A DNA stretch of 64,000 nucleotides. Origin: Treponema denticola (lineage in GTDB: Bacteria > Spirochaetota > Spirochaetia > Treponematales > Treponemataceae). Position 1 is the first letter of the stretch, and each line of letters begins with the position of its first letter. The translations under genes were made by a program, and so were the position numbers. Positions 16,352 to 25,422 of this stretch are shown here, in pieces. The notes beneath the pieces are model-generated. The model had not been told where the DNA came from, ran no database searches, and saw nothing but the letters and a program-made list of their open reading frames with translations. The DNA is taken from contig NZ_CP051302.1 in the NCBI RefSeq assembly GCF_024181405.1, forward strand, positions 1,736,001 to 1,800,000, in the 5' to 3' direction.

Positions 16352-17491
16352 ATGAAAGCATTTTTAAAAATTACGCTTATAGCGATAAAAGATAACTTTA
16401 TTACCTTTATTTTAGTCTACCTCTGTCTTCCGATTTTTTTTGTAGGCTATAACGGTTTTTTACAAAAAGATAGATTTAAAGCTGAAACTAATGAAAAGAC
16501 CATTTCCGTTTTTTTAGATGATGAAGATAAGACTTTCTTATCGGAACAACTAATCAGTACTTTAAATTCAAGCTCTTTAAAAGATTTTATACAAATTGAA
16601 GATGAAACAAATGCCAAATATAAAATCAAAATTCCTAAAGGTTACCAAACCGCAGTTGAAGAAAACAAAGAGTTTGATATTTTAATTATCGGTAAAGAGA
16701 AGTCTTCTGCATCAATTACTTTTTTATCGAATATAATTAAAAACATAAGCAGTTCCATTAACGGGAATTATAAAATGGCTAAGGCGATTACAGCTTCCGG
16801 ACAATCTAAAGAGCTTATGGATAAGTATCTTAATATTCAAAAAGAAGCGGCTAAACCTATAGGAAAAACTTTTATGCATCCCGCCCTGCATAGTATGTCA
16901 AGTTATGAAGTCTATGCAATATCCATAAGCATCTTTTTATTTTTTATGTTTGTTATGGAAATCCTTAATCCCACATATAAGAAAAAAGCTGCCGGTCTTA
17001 CCCTGCGTATTAACTCGATGCCTAAAAAGGCTGCTTATATCTTTAATGCCCAAATAATAAGTCTGGCCTTAAAAGTATTTGTTGCTATAACAATTTATCT
17101 TTTAATCTTTAGATTGTTAAGAATTTCTTTTATGGGTAACCCCATTCTTCTTCTTATATACGCTGCAAGTTTTTCCCTTGTAACCGGATGTATTGCATGT
17201 TCATTAGTAAGTATTAACAAACAAGAACTTGTATACACAATAGTTATAATCATATTTTTTGTATTTGGAGTTTTGGGAACAGTTCTCTTTTCAATTCCAA
17301 ATGAAAACAAAATTGCAAAACTATTTTTAAAATGTAACGTTTCACAAATTATAACAAACCCTCTTAGGAATATTGTTGTAGAAAATTCTTTTGGAGGAAT
17401 GATAGGCAGTTTGCTCATAATGCTCACCTTTGGTGCAGTATTTTATACTCTGGGTTTACTGATGGCAAGTTTTAAAAAAACAAAAATTTAA
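16352..17491 (+). CDS. ABC-2 type exporter permease
   Basis: 379 residues: one N-terminal membrane helix (about 10-30), a 130-residue extracytoplasmic loop, then about five helices (190-375), the ABC2_membrane_3 layout. The loop contains YKIKIPKGYQTAVEENKEFDILIIG, typical of this family. GGAG precedes the ATG. It is a distant relative of its neighbour at 17502, and the two probably form a heterodimer with the ATPase at 15402. Confidence 0.88.
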   Translation: MKAFLKITLIAIKDNFITFILVYLCLPIFFVGYNGFLQKDRFKAETNEKTISVFLDDEDKTFLSEQLISTLNSSSLKDFIQIEDETNAKYKIKIPKGYQTAVEENKEFDILIIGKEKSSASITFLSNIIKNISSSINGNYKMAKAITASGQSKELMDKYLNIQKEAAKPIGKTFMHPALHSMSSYEVYAISISIFLFFMFVMEILNPTYKKKAAGLTLRINSMPKKAAYIFNAQIISLALKVFVAITIYLLIFRLLRISFMGNPILLLIYAASFSLVTGCIACSLVSINKQELVYTIVIIIFFVFGVLGTVLFSIPNENKIAKLFLKCNVSQIITNPLRNIVVENSFGGMIGSLLIMLTFGAVFYTLGLLMASFKKTKI

Positions 17492-17501
17492 GGAGTATGA
17501 T

Positions 17502-18665
17502 ATGAAGGAATTCGTAGGTTTATGTTTAGCACAGCTAAAAAGAATATCAAAAAATATAACAAATGCCAGTATGTTGATTATTTTCCCTTTTGCGATGATA
17601 ATTCTTATTTTTGTAATAAGATTTGTTCTTGATCCGAAAGATACCGATGATTCGGAAGCTAAAAAGACCGATTATACCGTTCAAATGGGTGAGGTAAACT
17701 ATTTTGTCGATGATACGGGAGATTTATGGAAAAACTTTTTTGCCGGTTCCGAATCTACAGTTCATCCTGAAAATAGAGAAGAGGAATTAGCAAAGGTTAA
17801 GGAAAAACTTGCAACCGGAAAAATACCCGGTCTTATAATTATACCCAAAGATTTTTCCGAAAAAATTTCAAAAAATGAAAAACCGGAACTTGAAATTTTA
17901 AAAACGGAAGAAAGCATTATTCTTGACAATAGAGTCCAAGCACTCAATTTAAGTATAAATGCTTATCTCATGGATAATTTTATTAAAAGTTCGGGTCTAG
18001 CCGAAAATGGAGAAAACCTTTTAAACAACAATATAAATATTGTATTTAAAACACCGAACAATAAAAATATTATAAGTTTAGGCTTAAAGATAATGACCTT
18101 AGTTGTACTGTATATGATTATTTTCGGCTCAACAGCGATTGTAACCGACTTAATAAAATTTAGGGAAACAAAGATGTTGGCACGTGCAATAATAAGCCCA
18201 AACTCCGAATTTAAAATGGTGGGAAGCTTTTTATTAGCCTTTGTCTTTATTCAAGTGGTAGTAAATATGATAGTCTTTATTTCTGCAACAATAATATTTA
18301 AATTAGAAATTACGGGACTTCCATTGATATTCTTAGCCGTGGTTTCAACAAGTTTTTTTGCTCTATCCATAGCTATTTTAATAGCGAGAATTTTTAAAAA
18401 AGAATCTCAACTGGCTCTTGCTTCGAATATAACAAGCCTTCTTACAATAGTTTTATTTTTCCTTGCTATTATTTCTGTAATGCCCTTTGTTTCAATCCCG
18501 CCTGTGTTTAAAAATATTTCAATGTTTTCACCCCTATATTGGCTGTTGGAAATGCTGGATAAAGAAAAACTTTTTCCAAACATATTGATAGTCTGGGCGA
18601 TGACTGCCGCTATTTTTACAGCCGGAAGCTGGAAAATAAAAGAGTTTAACAACGAAATAAATTAA
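17502..18665 (+). CDS. ABC-2 type exporter permease
   Basis: 387 residues with the same plan as the previous gene: helix at about 20-40, a large loop with KIPGLIIIPKDFSEKISKNEKPELEIL, then five to six helices from residue 195, including LYMIIFGSTAIVTDLIKFRETKMLARAIISPNSEF, the conserved ABC-2 cytoplasmic motif (R-E x K ... R). AGGAG lies ahead of the ATG. A clear terminator follows ten bases after the stop. Confidence 0.9.
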   Translation: MKEFVGLCLAQLKRISKNITNASMLIIFPFAMIILIFVIRFVLDPKDTDDSEAKKTDYTVQMGEVNYFVDDTGDLWKNFFAGSESTVHPENREEELAKVKEKLATGKIPGLIIIPKDFSEKISKNEKPELEILKTEESIILDNRVQALNLSINAYLMDNFIKSSGLAENGENLLNNNINIVFKTPNNKNIISLGLKIMTLVVLYMIIFGSTAIVTDLIKFRETKMLARAIISPNSEFKMVGSFLLAFVFIQVVVNMIVFISATIIFKLEITGLPLIFLAVVSTSFFALSIAILIARIFKKESQLALASNITSLLTIVLFFLAIISVMPFVSIPPVFKNISMFSPLYWLLEMLDKEKLFPNILIVWAMTAAIFTAGSWKIKEFNNEIN

Positions 18666-18674
18666 AATCAATTT

Positions 18675-18703
18675 AAAGGAGGCAGCTTCTGCCTCCTTTT
18701 TTT
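18675..18703 (+). terminator. Intrinsic terminator of the exporter operon
   Basis: An 11-base-pair stem (AAAGGAGGCAG, 18675-18685, with CTGCCTCCTTT, 18689-18699), a three-base loop and a run of T. It closes the transcript before the histidine-kinase promoter at 18715. Confidence 0.92.
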
Positions 18704-18714
18704 GGGTTAAAACC

Positions 18715-18743
18715 TTGCAAAAACTTAATTATTATAATATAAT
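18715..18743 (+). promoter_or_regulatory. Promoter of the histidine kinase, leaderless
   Basis: TTGCAA (18715-18720), 17-base spacer, TATAAT (18738-18743). Only seven bases separate the -10 from the ATG at 18751, so transcription should begin at the start codon. Confidence 0.75.
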
Positions 18744-18750
18744 CGGCTTT

Positions 18751-19902
18751 ATGAAAAATAAGTTTTTTATTTTTATCCATTATTTTTTAATAGCATCAAG
18801 TCTCATCCAAATAAGTGTAACCGGAGATAGGATTACAGGAATTCAGTTTTTATTATATCTTTGTTTTATTATATTATTTAATCTTAGGCTCTTTTATATA
18901 GATAGAAAAACTTTTCTTTTTTTTGCTCTTTGTTTAACCGATTGGGCTCTTTGTTTTTTTCTACATATTACGGGTCTTACAATTCCCTTCCTCTTATTTT
19001 TAATTCCCTTGATAGACGGTTTTTATTATAATTCAAAGCCGTATACCTACATATTGGGAATAATAGGACTTGCAGTCTGTATATTTTCACTAAAAAATTT
19101 TGATATGGGAATAATCATAAACTATACGGCTCTTTTTATTTTAAGCGGAGGAGTTTTAGAATATTTTAAGCTAAATCAAAATAAAATTATTTCTTCCCAA
19201 AACAAAATAGAAGAATTAAATATTCAAAGAGACGAGCTTTTAAATTCCATTCATGATTTGGAAATCTACAATGAGTCGATAGAAGACCTTATGACCTTAA
19301 AAGAAAGAAACCGCATCTCCAGAGAAATACATGACAGCGTAGGGCACGGACTTTCTACAATGATTATTCAGCTAAATGTACTCTATGCTGCTGCAAAGAA
19401 CAACAACAATGATTTACCTCAAAAAATTTTAGATTTAAACGCCTTTGCTAAAAAAAATTTAGAAGAAGTAAGGTTTGCCTTGAGAGAATTAAAACCGGTA
19501 GATTATAATAAATATGAAATAATAATCCTAGTCCACAATCTGATAGGGGAATTTAAAAAAATGACAAATATCAATGTACAGTTTACTTTTTCCAAAGATA
19601 TTTGGAGTTTAAACGAAAAACAAAGCCATGCAGTATATAAGGCTGTTCAGGAATTTCTATCCAATTCTGCAAAGTACAGCAATGCTTCAAAAATTACGAT
19701 TCACTTTTCTTATACCGAAGCATCTTTAATAGTTACTATGAAGGACAATGGAGACGGCTGTACCGACATCAAAAAAGGAATAGGCTTAAAAGCTATCGAA
19801 GAAAGAGTAAAAGAGACGGACGGAACGGTTTATTATGAAAGTCTCCCTGCCGTAAAAGGCTTTTTTATGCGTTTGGCATTTTTTAAAAATAAGGCTCTTT
19901 AA
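18751..19902 (+). CDS. Membrane sensor histidine kinase (HisKA_3, NarL/DesK type)
   Basis: 383 residues. Five to six membrane helices fill residues 1-145, without a large outer sensor domain, as in DesK/LiaS-like sensors. A short coiled coil (about 150-185) leads to the HisKA_3 box ERNRISREIHDSVGHGLST with phospho-acceptor His194, and then an HATPase domain with VQEFLSNSAKYSNASK (N box) and MKDNGDGC...KGIGLKAIEERV (G boxes). All catalytic elements look intact. The ATG at 18751 is preferred to an upstream TTG because the promoter overlaps the TTG. No response regulator gene lies nearby. The ABC exporter upstream is a possible target. Confidence 0.92.
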   Translation: MKNKFFIFIHYFLIASSLIQISVTGDRITGIQFLLYLCFIILFNLRLFYIDRKTFLFFALCLTDWALCFFLHITGLTIPFLLFLIPLIDGFYYNSKPYTYILGIIGLAVCIFSLKNFDMGIIINYTALFILSGGVLEYFKLNQNKIISSQNKIEELNIQRDELLNSIHDLEIYNESIEDLMTLKERNRISREIHDSVGHGLSTMIIQLNVLYAAAKNNNNDLPQKILDLNAFAKKNLEEVRFALRELKPVDYNKYEIIILVHNLIGEFKKMTNINVQFTFSKDIWSLNEKQSHAVYKAVQEFLSNSAKYSNASKITIHFSYTEASLIVTMKDNGDGCTDIKKGIGLKAIEERVKETDGTVYYESLPAVKGFFMRLAFFKNKAL

Positions 19903-19951
19903 AATCTCTTACTCAGTTTCTTTACCCTCTTACCATTTTCCTTTTTTTTGA

Positions 19952-19957
19952 TATAAT
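19952..19957 (+). promoter_or_regulatory. -10 box directly before cobU
   Basis: TATAAT at 19952-19957, six bases before the ATG at 19964; the -35 is poor (CTTACC-like). No Shine-Dalgarno sequence precedes cobU, so a leaderless message is likely. Confidence 0.5.
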
Positions 19958-19963
19958 TATCTT

Positions 19964-20515
19964 ATGATAACACTTATAACAGGCGGATCGAGGAGCGGAA
20001 AATCGGCCTATGCCGAAAAACTTTTAGACGGAATAGATGATGTTGTCTATATAGCGACTGCCAAAATCTATGATGAAGAAATGCAGGAAAGAGTAAAAAA
20101 ACATATTAAAAGACGCAACCCAAAGTGGCGTACCTATGAAGGCTTTTTAAACTTAGAAAAAGCCGTCAACGGACAAAAACACTATTTACTTGACTGCATA
20201 ACAAATTTAATTTCTCGAATTCTTTTTCAAATAACAGGAGAAAAAGAAAAGCCCAGCGAAGAGGACATTCAAAAAACAATAGAAACTTCATTAACTCAAA
20301 TTAAGAATCTTATTTTAGAAATAAAAAAAATAAACGGCTCTTTAATTCTTGTAACCAATGAAGTAGGTTCTTCTATTGTACCTATGCATCCCGTATCAAG
20401 AGCTTTTTCTGATATTCAAGGAATAGTAAATGCAAAAATCGCCGAACTTGCAGATGAGGTTGTTCTCTGCGTTTGCGGCCTACCCATAAAAATAAAAGAC
20501 GGAGCATCAATATGA
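19964..20515 (+). CDS. cobU: Adenosylcobinamide kinase / adenosylcobinamide-phosphate guanylyltransferase
   Basis: 183 residues. The P-loop GGSRSGKS (7-14) at the very N-terminus, VYIATAKIYDEEMQERVKKHIKRRNPKWRTYE with the His used for GMP transfer, LLDCITNLISRIL and LVTNEVGSSIVPMHPVSRAFSDIQGIVNAKIAELADEVVLCVCGLPIKIK are all CobU/CobP signatures. It activates cobinamide for attachment of the lower ligand. Its end overlaps cobS (ATGA), forming a cobU-cobS-cobC unit for nucleotide-loop assembly. Confidence 0.95.
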   Translation: MITLITGGSRSGKSAYAEKLLDGIDDVVYIATAKIYDEEMQERVKKHIKRRNPKWRTYEGFLNLEKAVNGQKHYLLDCITNLISRILFQITGEKEKPSEEDIQKTIETSLTQIKNLILEIKKINGSLILVTNEVGSSIVPMHPVSRAFSDIQGIVNAKIAELADEVVLCVCGLPIKIKDGASI

Positions 20516-21294
20516 AAGGTTTTATTTTAGCCTTGCAGTTTTTTACCCGCATCCCCATCAACATAAACATAGACTTTAACGAAAAAAACATTAAAAGAGC
20601 TTTTTATTTTTTACCTCTTATAGGAGGACTTATTGCATGTATTGTTCTTCTTCCAATCTATTTTATCCCGCAAAAATATATTGCAATGTCGAGATTTATA
20701 AGTTTGCTCCTCTATTTATTTTTAACAGGCAGCATTCACCTTGACGGAGTCGGAGACACTATAGACGGTTTTTTTTCTGCAAGAAAAAAAGAAAAAATAT
20801 TGGAAATTATGCAGGATCCGAGAATAGGAACATACGGAACAATAGGGCTTAATGTCTTTTTGCTTCTTAGGTACATAAACTATTCTACCATAATGCCTGA
20901 TGCAGGCCTGCTCATATTAGCCGGAATAATTTCGAGGCTTTCAGGTTTGGCAGTTGTAGTTTTTTCAAAACCTGCAAAGGATACGGGCCTTGGCCTGCTC
21001 TTCCATAAGTCGGCATCAAAGTTTAGTTTTTTCTTTTGGCTGGTCCTCGTATGTTTCCTTTCCCTTTTTACGCCTGAGATAGCCGTTTTTTCAAAAATGC
21101 AAGGAACTTTTATTTTAACAGAACGATTAAAATATTTACTTCTTCCCTTAACCGCATTTATTCTAACATTTATAGTAATAAGAATTTCATATAAAAAAAT
21201 AGGCGGCACCACAGGAGATGTAAACGGCCTCATTGTCGAATTAACGGAACTGGCAGTTTTAAGCACAAGTTTTTTTATAAACGTCCATTTATAA
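20512..21294 (+). CDS. cobS: Adenosylcobinamide-GDP ribazoletransferase
   Basis: 260 residues, a polytopic membrane enzyme that joins GDP-cobinamide to alpha-ribazole. Seen: LALQFFTRIPI at the start, HLDGVGDTIDGFFSARKKEKILEIMQDPRIGTYGTIGLN with the conserved Asp-rich catalytic motif, and KKIGGTTGDVNGLIVELTELAVL at the end. The start is ATG 20512, overlapping the cobU stop, with GGAG eight bases upstream; an in-frame start at 20473 lies inside cobU. Confidence 0.94.
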   Translation: MKGFILALQFFTRIPININIDFNEKNIKRAFYFLPLIGGLIACIVLLPIYFIPQKYIAMSRFISLLLYLFLTGSIHLDGVGDTIDGFFSARKKEKILEIMQDPRIGTYGTIGLNVFLLLRYINYSTIMPDAGLLILAGIISRLSGLAVVVFSKPAKDTGLGLLFHKSASKFSFFFWLVLVCFLSLFTPEIAVFSKMQGTFILTERLKYLLLPLTAFILTFIVIRISYKKIGGTTGDVNGLIVELTELAVLSTSFFINVHL

Positions 21295-21311
21295 AAATCC
21301 AAGGATAAAAT

Positions 21312-21902
21312 ATGAAAATAGTTTTAATAAGACACGGAATCACTGTAACAAACAAAAAAAAAGTTTTTAGTTTTGATGACAGCCCCTTGGCAGAAGAAGC
21401 CTATCCCATGCTTGACGCTTTAAAACCAAAACTAAAGGATTTTTCTTCTTTTAAAGTTTATTCAAGCCCCTTCAAAAGAGCCTTACAAACAGCCGAGTAC
21501 TTAGGCTTAAAAAACATTCAAACCGATAAGAGACTCCAAGAATATAACTTCGGTATTTTTAAGGGCTTAACATTTGAAGAAGCTCAAACAAAATATCCTA
21601 TTGAAGCAAAAAGCTGGATTGAAAACAATGACAGCTCAGCCCCGCCTGAAGGCGAAACCTCCTTTGAGCATTTTAAGAGAACTTCCGACTTTTTAGAAGA
21701 AGCAGCCTTAAAAGGCGAAAACATAATCATCGTAACTCACTACGGCACAATAACTATGGCTCTCGCATGGGCCTTGGATAATTTTTCTTTAAGAAATAAA
21801 TTTGCTCCTAAAAATTCTACAATCAGCATCTTAGAAGTTTTTTTATCGGATAACAAAGATAAAATCACTTATAAAGGTATTGAAGTTTTTAATGGGGTTT
21901 AA
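21312..21902 (+). CDS. cobC: Histidine phosphatase, probable alpha-ribazole phosphatase
   Basis: 196 residues of the histidine phosphatase superfamily. The phospho-acceptor motif is RHGIT near the N-terminus; VYSSPFKRALQTAEYL, LQEYNFGIFKGLTFEEAQTKYP, PPEGETSFEHFKRT and IIIVTHYGTITMALAWAL carry the second Arg, Glu and His. The family cannot be told apart from other small-molecule phosphatases by sequence alone, but the position 17 bases behind cobS makes alpha-ribazole phosphatase (CobC) the natural assignment. Confidence 0.8.
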   Translation: MKIVLIRHGITVTNKKKVFSFDDSPLAEEAYPMLDALKPKLKDFSSFKVYSSPFKRALQTAEYLGLKNIQTDKRLQEYNFGIFKGLTFEEAQTKYPIEAKSWIENNDSSAPPEGETSFEHFKRTSDFLEEAALKGENIIIVTHYGTITMALAWALDNFSLRNKFAPKNSTISILEVFLSDNKDKITYKGIEVFNGV

Positions 21903-21914
21903 AATCTCATCTGA

Positions 21915-21943
21915 TTGAAAATTTTATAAAATAATGATAGAAT
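21915..21943 (+). promoter_or_regulatory. Promoter before ddl
   Basis: TTGAAA (21915-21920), 17 bases, TAGAAT (21938-21943). The ATG at 21984 has Shine-Dalgarno AGGAG. Confidence 0.6.
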
Positions 21944-21983
21944 GAATTTTAAGGTTAGTTTATAAAGGCTATCAGGAGTAGAT

Positions 21984-23090
21984 ATGAATATAGCAATCAT
22001 TTATGGCGGAAAGTCAAGCGAGCATGAGGTTTCCCTACAGTCGGCATCATCGATTATAAGGACAATAGATAAAAAACACAAACTTCACCTAATAGGTATT
22101 TCTAAAAACGGAGCATGGTATTTACATGGAGATGAAGAAAGAGAAAGGATTATAAAAAATGAAAAGGCCGTTTTAAAAATAAAAAAAGATGAGGCAAAGC
22201 GAGTAACCGTAATTCCCGGAGGCGGCGCAAAAAAAGGTTTAAAAGCAGGAGACGAGTTTTTACCGACTGATGCGGTCTTTGCCGTTTTACACGGAAGATT
22301 CGGAGAAGACGGCACAATTCAAGGTCTTTTTGAAATGGCCGACCTACCCTATGTAGGGGGCGATGTAATGTCCACAAGCATCTCGATGGATAAGGAAAAA
22401 ACCAAGATGATTTGGGATTATTCGGGCCTTCCCATTGTACCCTATATAGCAATCAAAAGGCAGGACTGGGATGATCCTGAAAAGAAAAAAGCAATCTTAG
22501 CAAGGGCCGAAAAGGACTTGGAATATCCTCTCTTTATAAAACCGTGCAGGGCCGGAAGCTCGGTAGGCGCCGGAATGGTAAAAAACAGAAACGAACTTTT
22601 AGAGCAGGCAGAAGAATCTTTTTTATGGGATAATAAAATTTTAGTCGAAGCATGTATTGAGGCCAGAGAAGTAGAATGTTCGGTTACGGGAAACACAAAA
22701 ACTGTTGCCTACATTCCGGGAGAAATAATTCCCACCCATAAATTTTATGACTACGAAGCAAAATACACGGATCCAAACGGAGCCGAATTAAAGATTCCGG
22801 CCGATTTAAATGAAACTCAAAGAAAGACAATCAGAGAAACCGCTATCAAGGCCTATGAAGCATTGGATCTATCAGGCCTTTCTCGCGTGGATTTTTTTAT
22901 CGACAAAAGAACCGGCAAGATATACTTAAACGAGGTAAACACTATTCCGGGCTTTACATCGATTTCAATGTTTCCCAAAATGTGCGGAGCTTCAGGTCTT
23001 CCATATAACGAGCTTATAATGCACTTAATAGAGCTTGCAATAGATAGATTTAAGACAGACAGAAAACTCAAAACCTGCCGTCAATCTTAA
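21984..23090 (+). CDS. ddl: D-alanine--D-alanine ligase
   Basis: 368 residues, ATP-grasp ligase that makes D-Ala-D-Ala for peptidoglycan. N-terminus MNIAIIYGGKSSEHEVSLQSA is diagnostic, followed by VFAVLHGRFGEDGTIQGLFEMADLPYVGGDV, the ATP-binding FIKPCRAGSSVGAGMVKN, VEACIEAREVECSVTG and the metal-binding NEVNTIPGFTSISMFPKM. KFYDYEAKYTD keeps the Tyr of ordinary D-Ala-D-Ala ligases rather than the Lys of D-Ala-D-Lac enzymes such as VanA. AGGAG precedes the ATG. A membrane protein follows after five bases. Confidence 0.96.
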   Translation: MNIAIIYGGKSSEHEVSLQSASSIIRTIDKKHKLHLIGISKNGAWYLHGDEERERIIKNEKAVLKIKKDEAKRVTVIPGGGAKKGLKAGDEFLPTDAVFAVLHGRFGEDGTIQGLFEMADLPYVGGDVMSTSISMDKEKTKMIWDYSGLPIVPYIAIKRQDWDDPEKKKAILARAEKDLEYPLFIKPCRAGSSVGAGMVKNRNELLEQAEESFLWDNKILVEACIEAREVECSVTGNTKTVAYIPGEIIPTHKFYDYEAKYTDPNGAELKIPADLNETQRKTIRETAIKAYEALDLSGLSRVDFFIDKRTGKIYLNEVNTIPGFTSISMFPKMCGASGLPYNELIMHLIELAIDRFKTDRKLKTCRQS

Positions 23091-23095
23091 ATAGC

Positions 23096-23728
23096 ATGAT
23101 GATAAAAAAGAAAAAAGAAATATTTTTTTTAAACATAATTTTTATTTTTCTACTCATTCTATTTATTTTTATGCCGGTAATTTTACCTAAAAATTATTTT
23201 ATAGCTCTAGGCTTTAACATAAGTTTTTATATAATCTTTCAGATAATAAGTTTTGCCTTATATTCTTTTTACTATAAAGAGGATGAGGCAAATATAAAAA
23301 GTCTTATATCCGGTGTAAAAGAAAATTTTATTGAAGCTTTAATTATATCTGTAATAAAATTATCATTTTTATCGGCACTGATTTTTTTATTAAGATACTT
23401 TTTAAAACTAAAAACCATTACGGGATATTTTTTTTCAGTATTCATTATTTTTATTTTTTTTATTTTTGAGCTTTCTCTTTTTTGGTATCCTGCAATAATC
23501 GGTCTTCAAAAAAAGAAGAGAGGAATAATCTGCAACGTAAAAAAATCCTTTTATCTTTTTTTTGAAAATTCTTTTTTTACATATAAAATTTTATTTTTCA
23601 GTGCCCTAAAATTACTTGTTTCATTCCCTGCCCTATTTATATTTCCGGGAATTACGGGAATTATATTTTATATAGCAGAAAATTATAAACTGATAAATTA
23701 TAAACTGATAAAGGAGCAAAACCTATGA
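23096..23728 (+). CDS. Polytopic membrane protein, unknown
   Basis: 210 residues, extremely rich in Phe, Ile and Leu, with about five membrane segments (12-32, 36-57, 80-102, 110-135, 165-195). I recognise no family. The C-terminus holds an exact 15-base tandem duplication (23681-23710) that repeats five residues (NYKLI). The frame overlaps malQ by four bases (ATGA), so it is coupled to it. Start 23096 or the next ATG at 23099; no strong ribosome-binding site. Confidence 0.65.
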   Translation: MMIKKKKEIFFLNIIFIFLLILFIFMPVILPKNYFIALGFNISFYIIFQIISFALYSFYYKEDEANIKSLISGVKENFIEALIISVIKLSFLSALIFLLRYFLKLKTITGYFFSVFIIFIFFIFELSLFWYPAIIGLQKKKRGIICNVKKSFYLFFENSFFTYKILFFSALKLLVSFPALFIFPGITGIIFYIAENYKLINYKLIKEQNL

Positions 23729-25347
23729 AAAGAAGTTCAGGTATTATTTTACATCCCACCTCGTTACCTAATGATGAAGGCATAGGGACAATCGGTAAGG
23801 AAGCTTTTGATTTTATAGATTGGTTAAAAAAAACAAGAACAAGAGTTTGGCAAATGCTTCCGATAGGACCCACAGGTTACGGCGACTCACCCTATGCATC
23901 TTTTTCGGCCTTTGCAGGAAATCCTTATCTTATAAGTCTTCAAGATCTTTGTGAAAAAGGCTTTTTAGAAGAAAAAGATTTTGCCGAATACAAAAAAATC
24001 GTACAAGAAAATACTGATCCTAAAAGAACGGATTTTGGTTTAATCCATTACCATAAAACAAAAATGCTAAAAAAAGCGGCAGCATTTTTATTGCACAAAA
24101 CGGAAACAGACTCATCTTTAAAAGAAGAACTTGAACATTTCTACCAAGGAGAAAGTTTTTGGCTGGACGGGTATGCAGCCTTTATGACAATTAAAGAAGA
24201 ATATGAAGAAAGAGCAAATAAAGAAAATTTAGCGCAAGGAATCTGGAATGCGGCTTGGCCCAAGGAACTTGCCTTAAATAAAGAAAGTAAGATAAAAGAA
24301 TTTTTAAACAAACACTCCGAAGAATATAAAGCCCAAAAGATTATACAGTTTTTCTTTTTTTCTCAATGGAAAAAATTAAAAGAATACGCCAAAAAAAACG
24401 GCATACAACTTATAGGGGATATTCCGATATTTGCGGCAATGGATTCAGCCGATGTTTGGCAAAACCAAAGTTTATTTTTACTGGACGAAGAAGCTAAGCC
24501 TAAAGCTGTCGCCGGTGTGCCTCCCGATTTTTTTAGTCCTACGGGGCAGCTTTGGGGCAACCCTCTTTATGACTGGGCTAAGATGAAAAAAGACGGCTAC
24601 CTTTGGTGGAAGGCCCGAATAAGACATACTCTAAAACTATTCGACATAATACGCCTCGACCATTTTAGAGGCTTTGAAGCCTTTTGGGCTATCCCCCAAG
24701 ATGCAAAAACGGCTCAAGAAGGAAAATGGGTGAAAGGACCTGACCATCATTTTTTCGAAGAAATACAAAAGGATCTGATTTCATTGGATGAAAAATATAG
24801 GATAGAACTTCCCATACTAACTGAAGACTTGGGAGTTATAACCCCTGAAGTTGCCCGCCTACGAGATGATTTTAATTTCCCGACGATGAAGATATTGCAA
24901 TTTGCCTTTGACTTAAACGAATTAAAATCGGAAAATATGACTAATCCTTATCTGCCTCATAACCACAAAAAAAACTGTGCCGTATATACCGGTTCCCACG
25001 ATAACGACACAATCATGGGTTGGCTTGAAGGTTCTTCCGATGAGATGCTGAAATTTATTTATACCTATCTTTATGGAAAAAAAGAAGATAAAAGGATTTG
25101 CTCCATTTTAAACACTTATGAATTTAAAAAAGAATTGGCCTCCGAAATAATCCGAAAAGCGTTTTCTTCCGTGGCGGATTTTGCAGCCGTGCAGATGCAG
25201 GACCTTTTGTTCTTAAATTCTGAAGCAAGAATGAATGCACCTTCAACAGTCGGAAGAAACTGGCAATGGAGGGTAACCGGTTCTTATGAAAACTGCGAGA
25301 TGACCGAAAAATTGAAACTTTGGAATATCTTGTACAATAGGGTTTAA
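23725..25347 (+). CDS. malQ: 4-alpha-glucanotransferase (amylomaltase)
   Basis: 540 residues, GH77. It transfers maltodextrin chains and with glycogen phosphorylase (48188-50641 here) recycles glucans. Motifs: MKRSSGIILHPTSLP at the start, IGPTGYGDSPYASFSAFAGNPYLI, LIGDIPIFAAMDSADVW, IIRLDHFRGFEAFW with the nucleophilic Asp, LTEDLGVITPEV with the acid Glu, and GSHDNDTIMGW with the third Asp. Length is typical. AAGGAG precedes the ATG inside the upstream gene. Confidence 0.97.
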   Translation: MKRSSGIILHPTSLPNDEGIGTIGKEAFDFIDWLKKTRTRVWQMLPIGPTGYGDSPYASFSAFAGNPYLISLQDLCEKGFLEEKDFAEYKKIVQENTDPKRTDFGLIHYHKTKMLKKAAAFLLHKTETDSSLKEELEHFYQGESFWLDGYAAFMTIKEEYEERANKENLAQGIWNAAWPKELALNKESKIKEFLNKHSEEYKAQKIIQFFFFSQWKKLKEYAKKNGIQLIGDIPIFAAMDSADVWQNQSLFLLDEEAKPKAVAGVPPDFFSPTGQLWGNPLYDWAKMKKDGYLWWKARIRHTLKLFDIIRLDHFRGFEAFWAIPQDAKTAQEGKWVKGPDHHFFEEIQKDLISLDEKYRIELPILTEDLGVITPEVARLRDDFNFPTMKILQFAFDLNELKSENMTNPYLPHNHKKNCAVYTGSHDNDTIMGWLEGSSDEMLKFIYTYLYGKKEDKRICSILNTYEFKKELASEIIRKAFSSVADFAAVQMQDLLFLNSEARMNAPSTVGRNWQWRVTGSYENCEMTEKLKLWNILYNRV

Positions 25348-25422
25348 AAAATTACCCCCTGTACAATAGTTTAAATTTTTTGTATATTAGTCATTGTGAA
25401 CGAAAAAAATTTAGGAGCTTAC

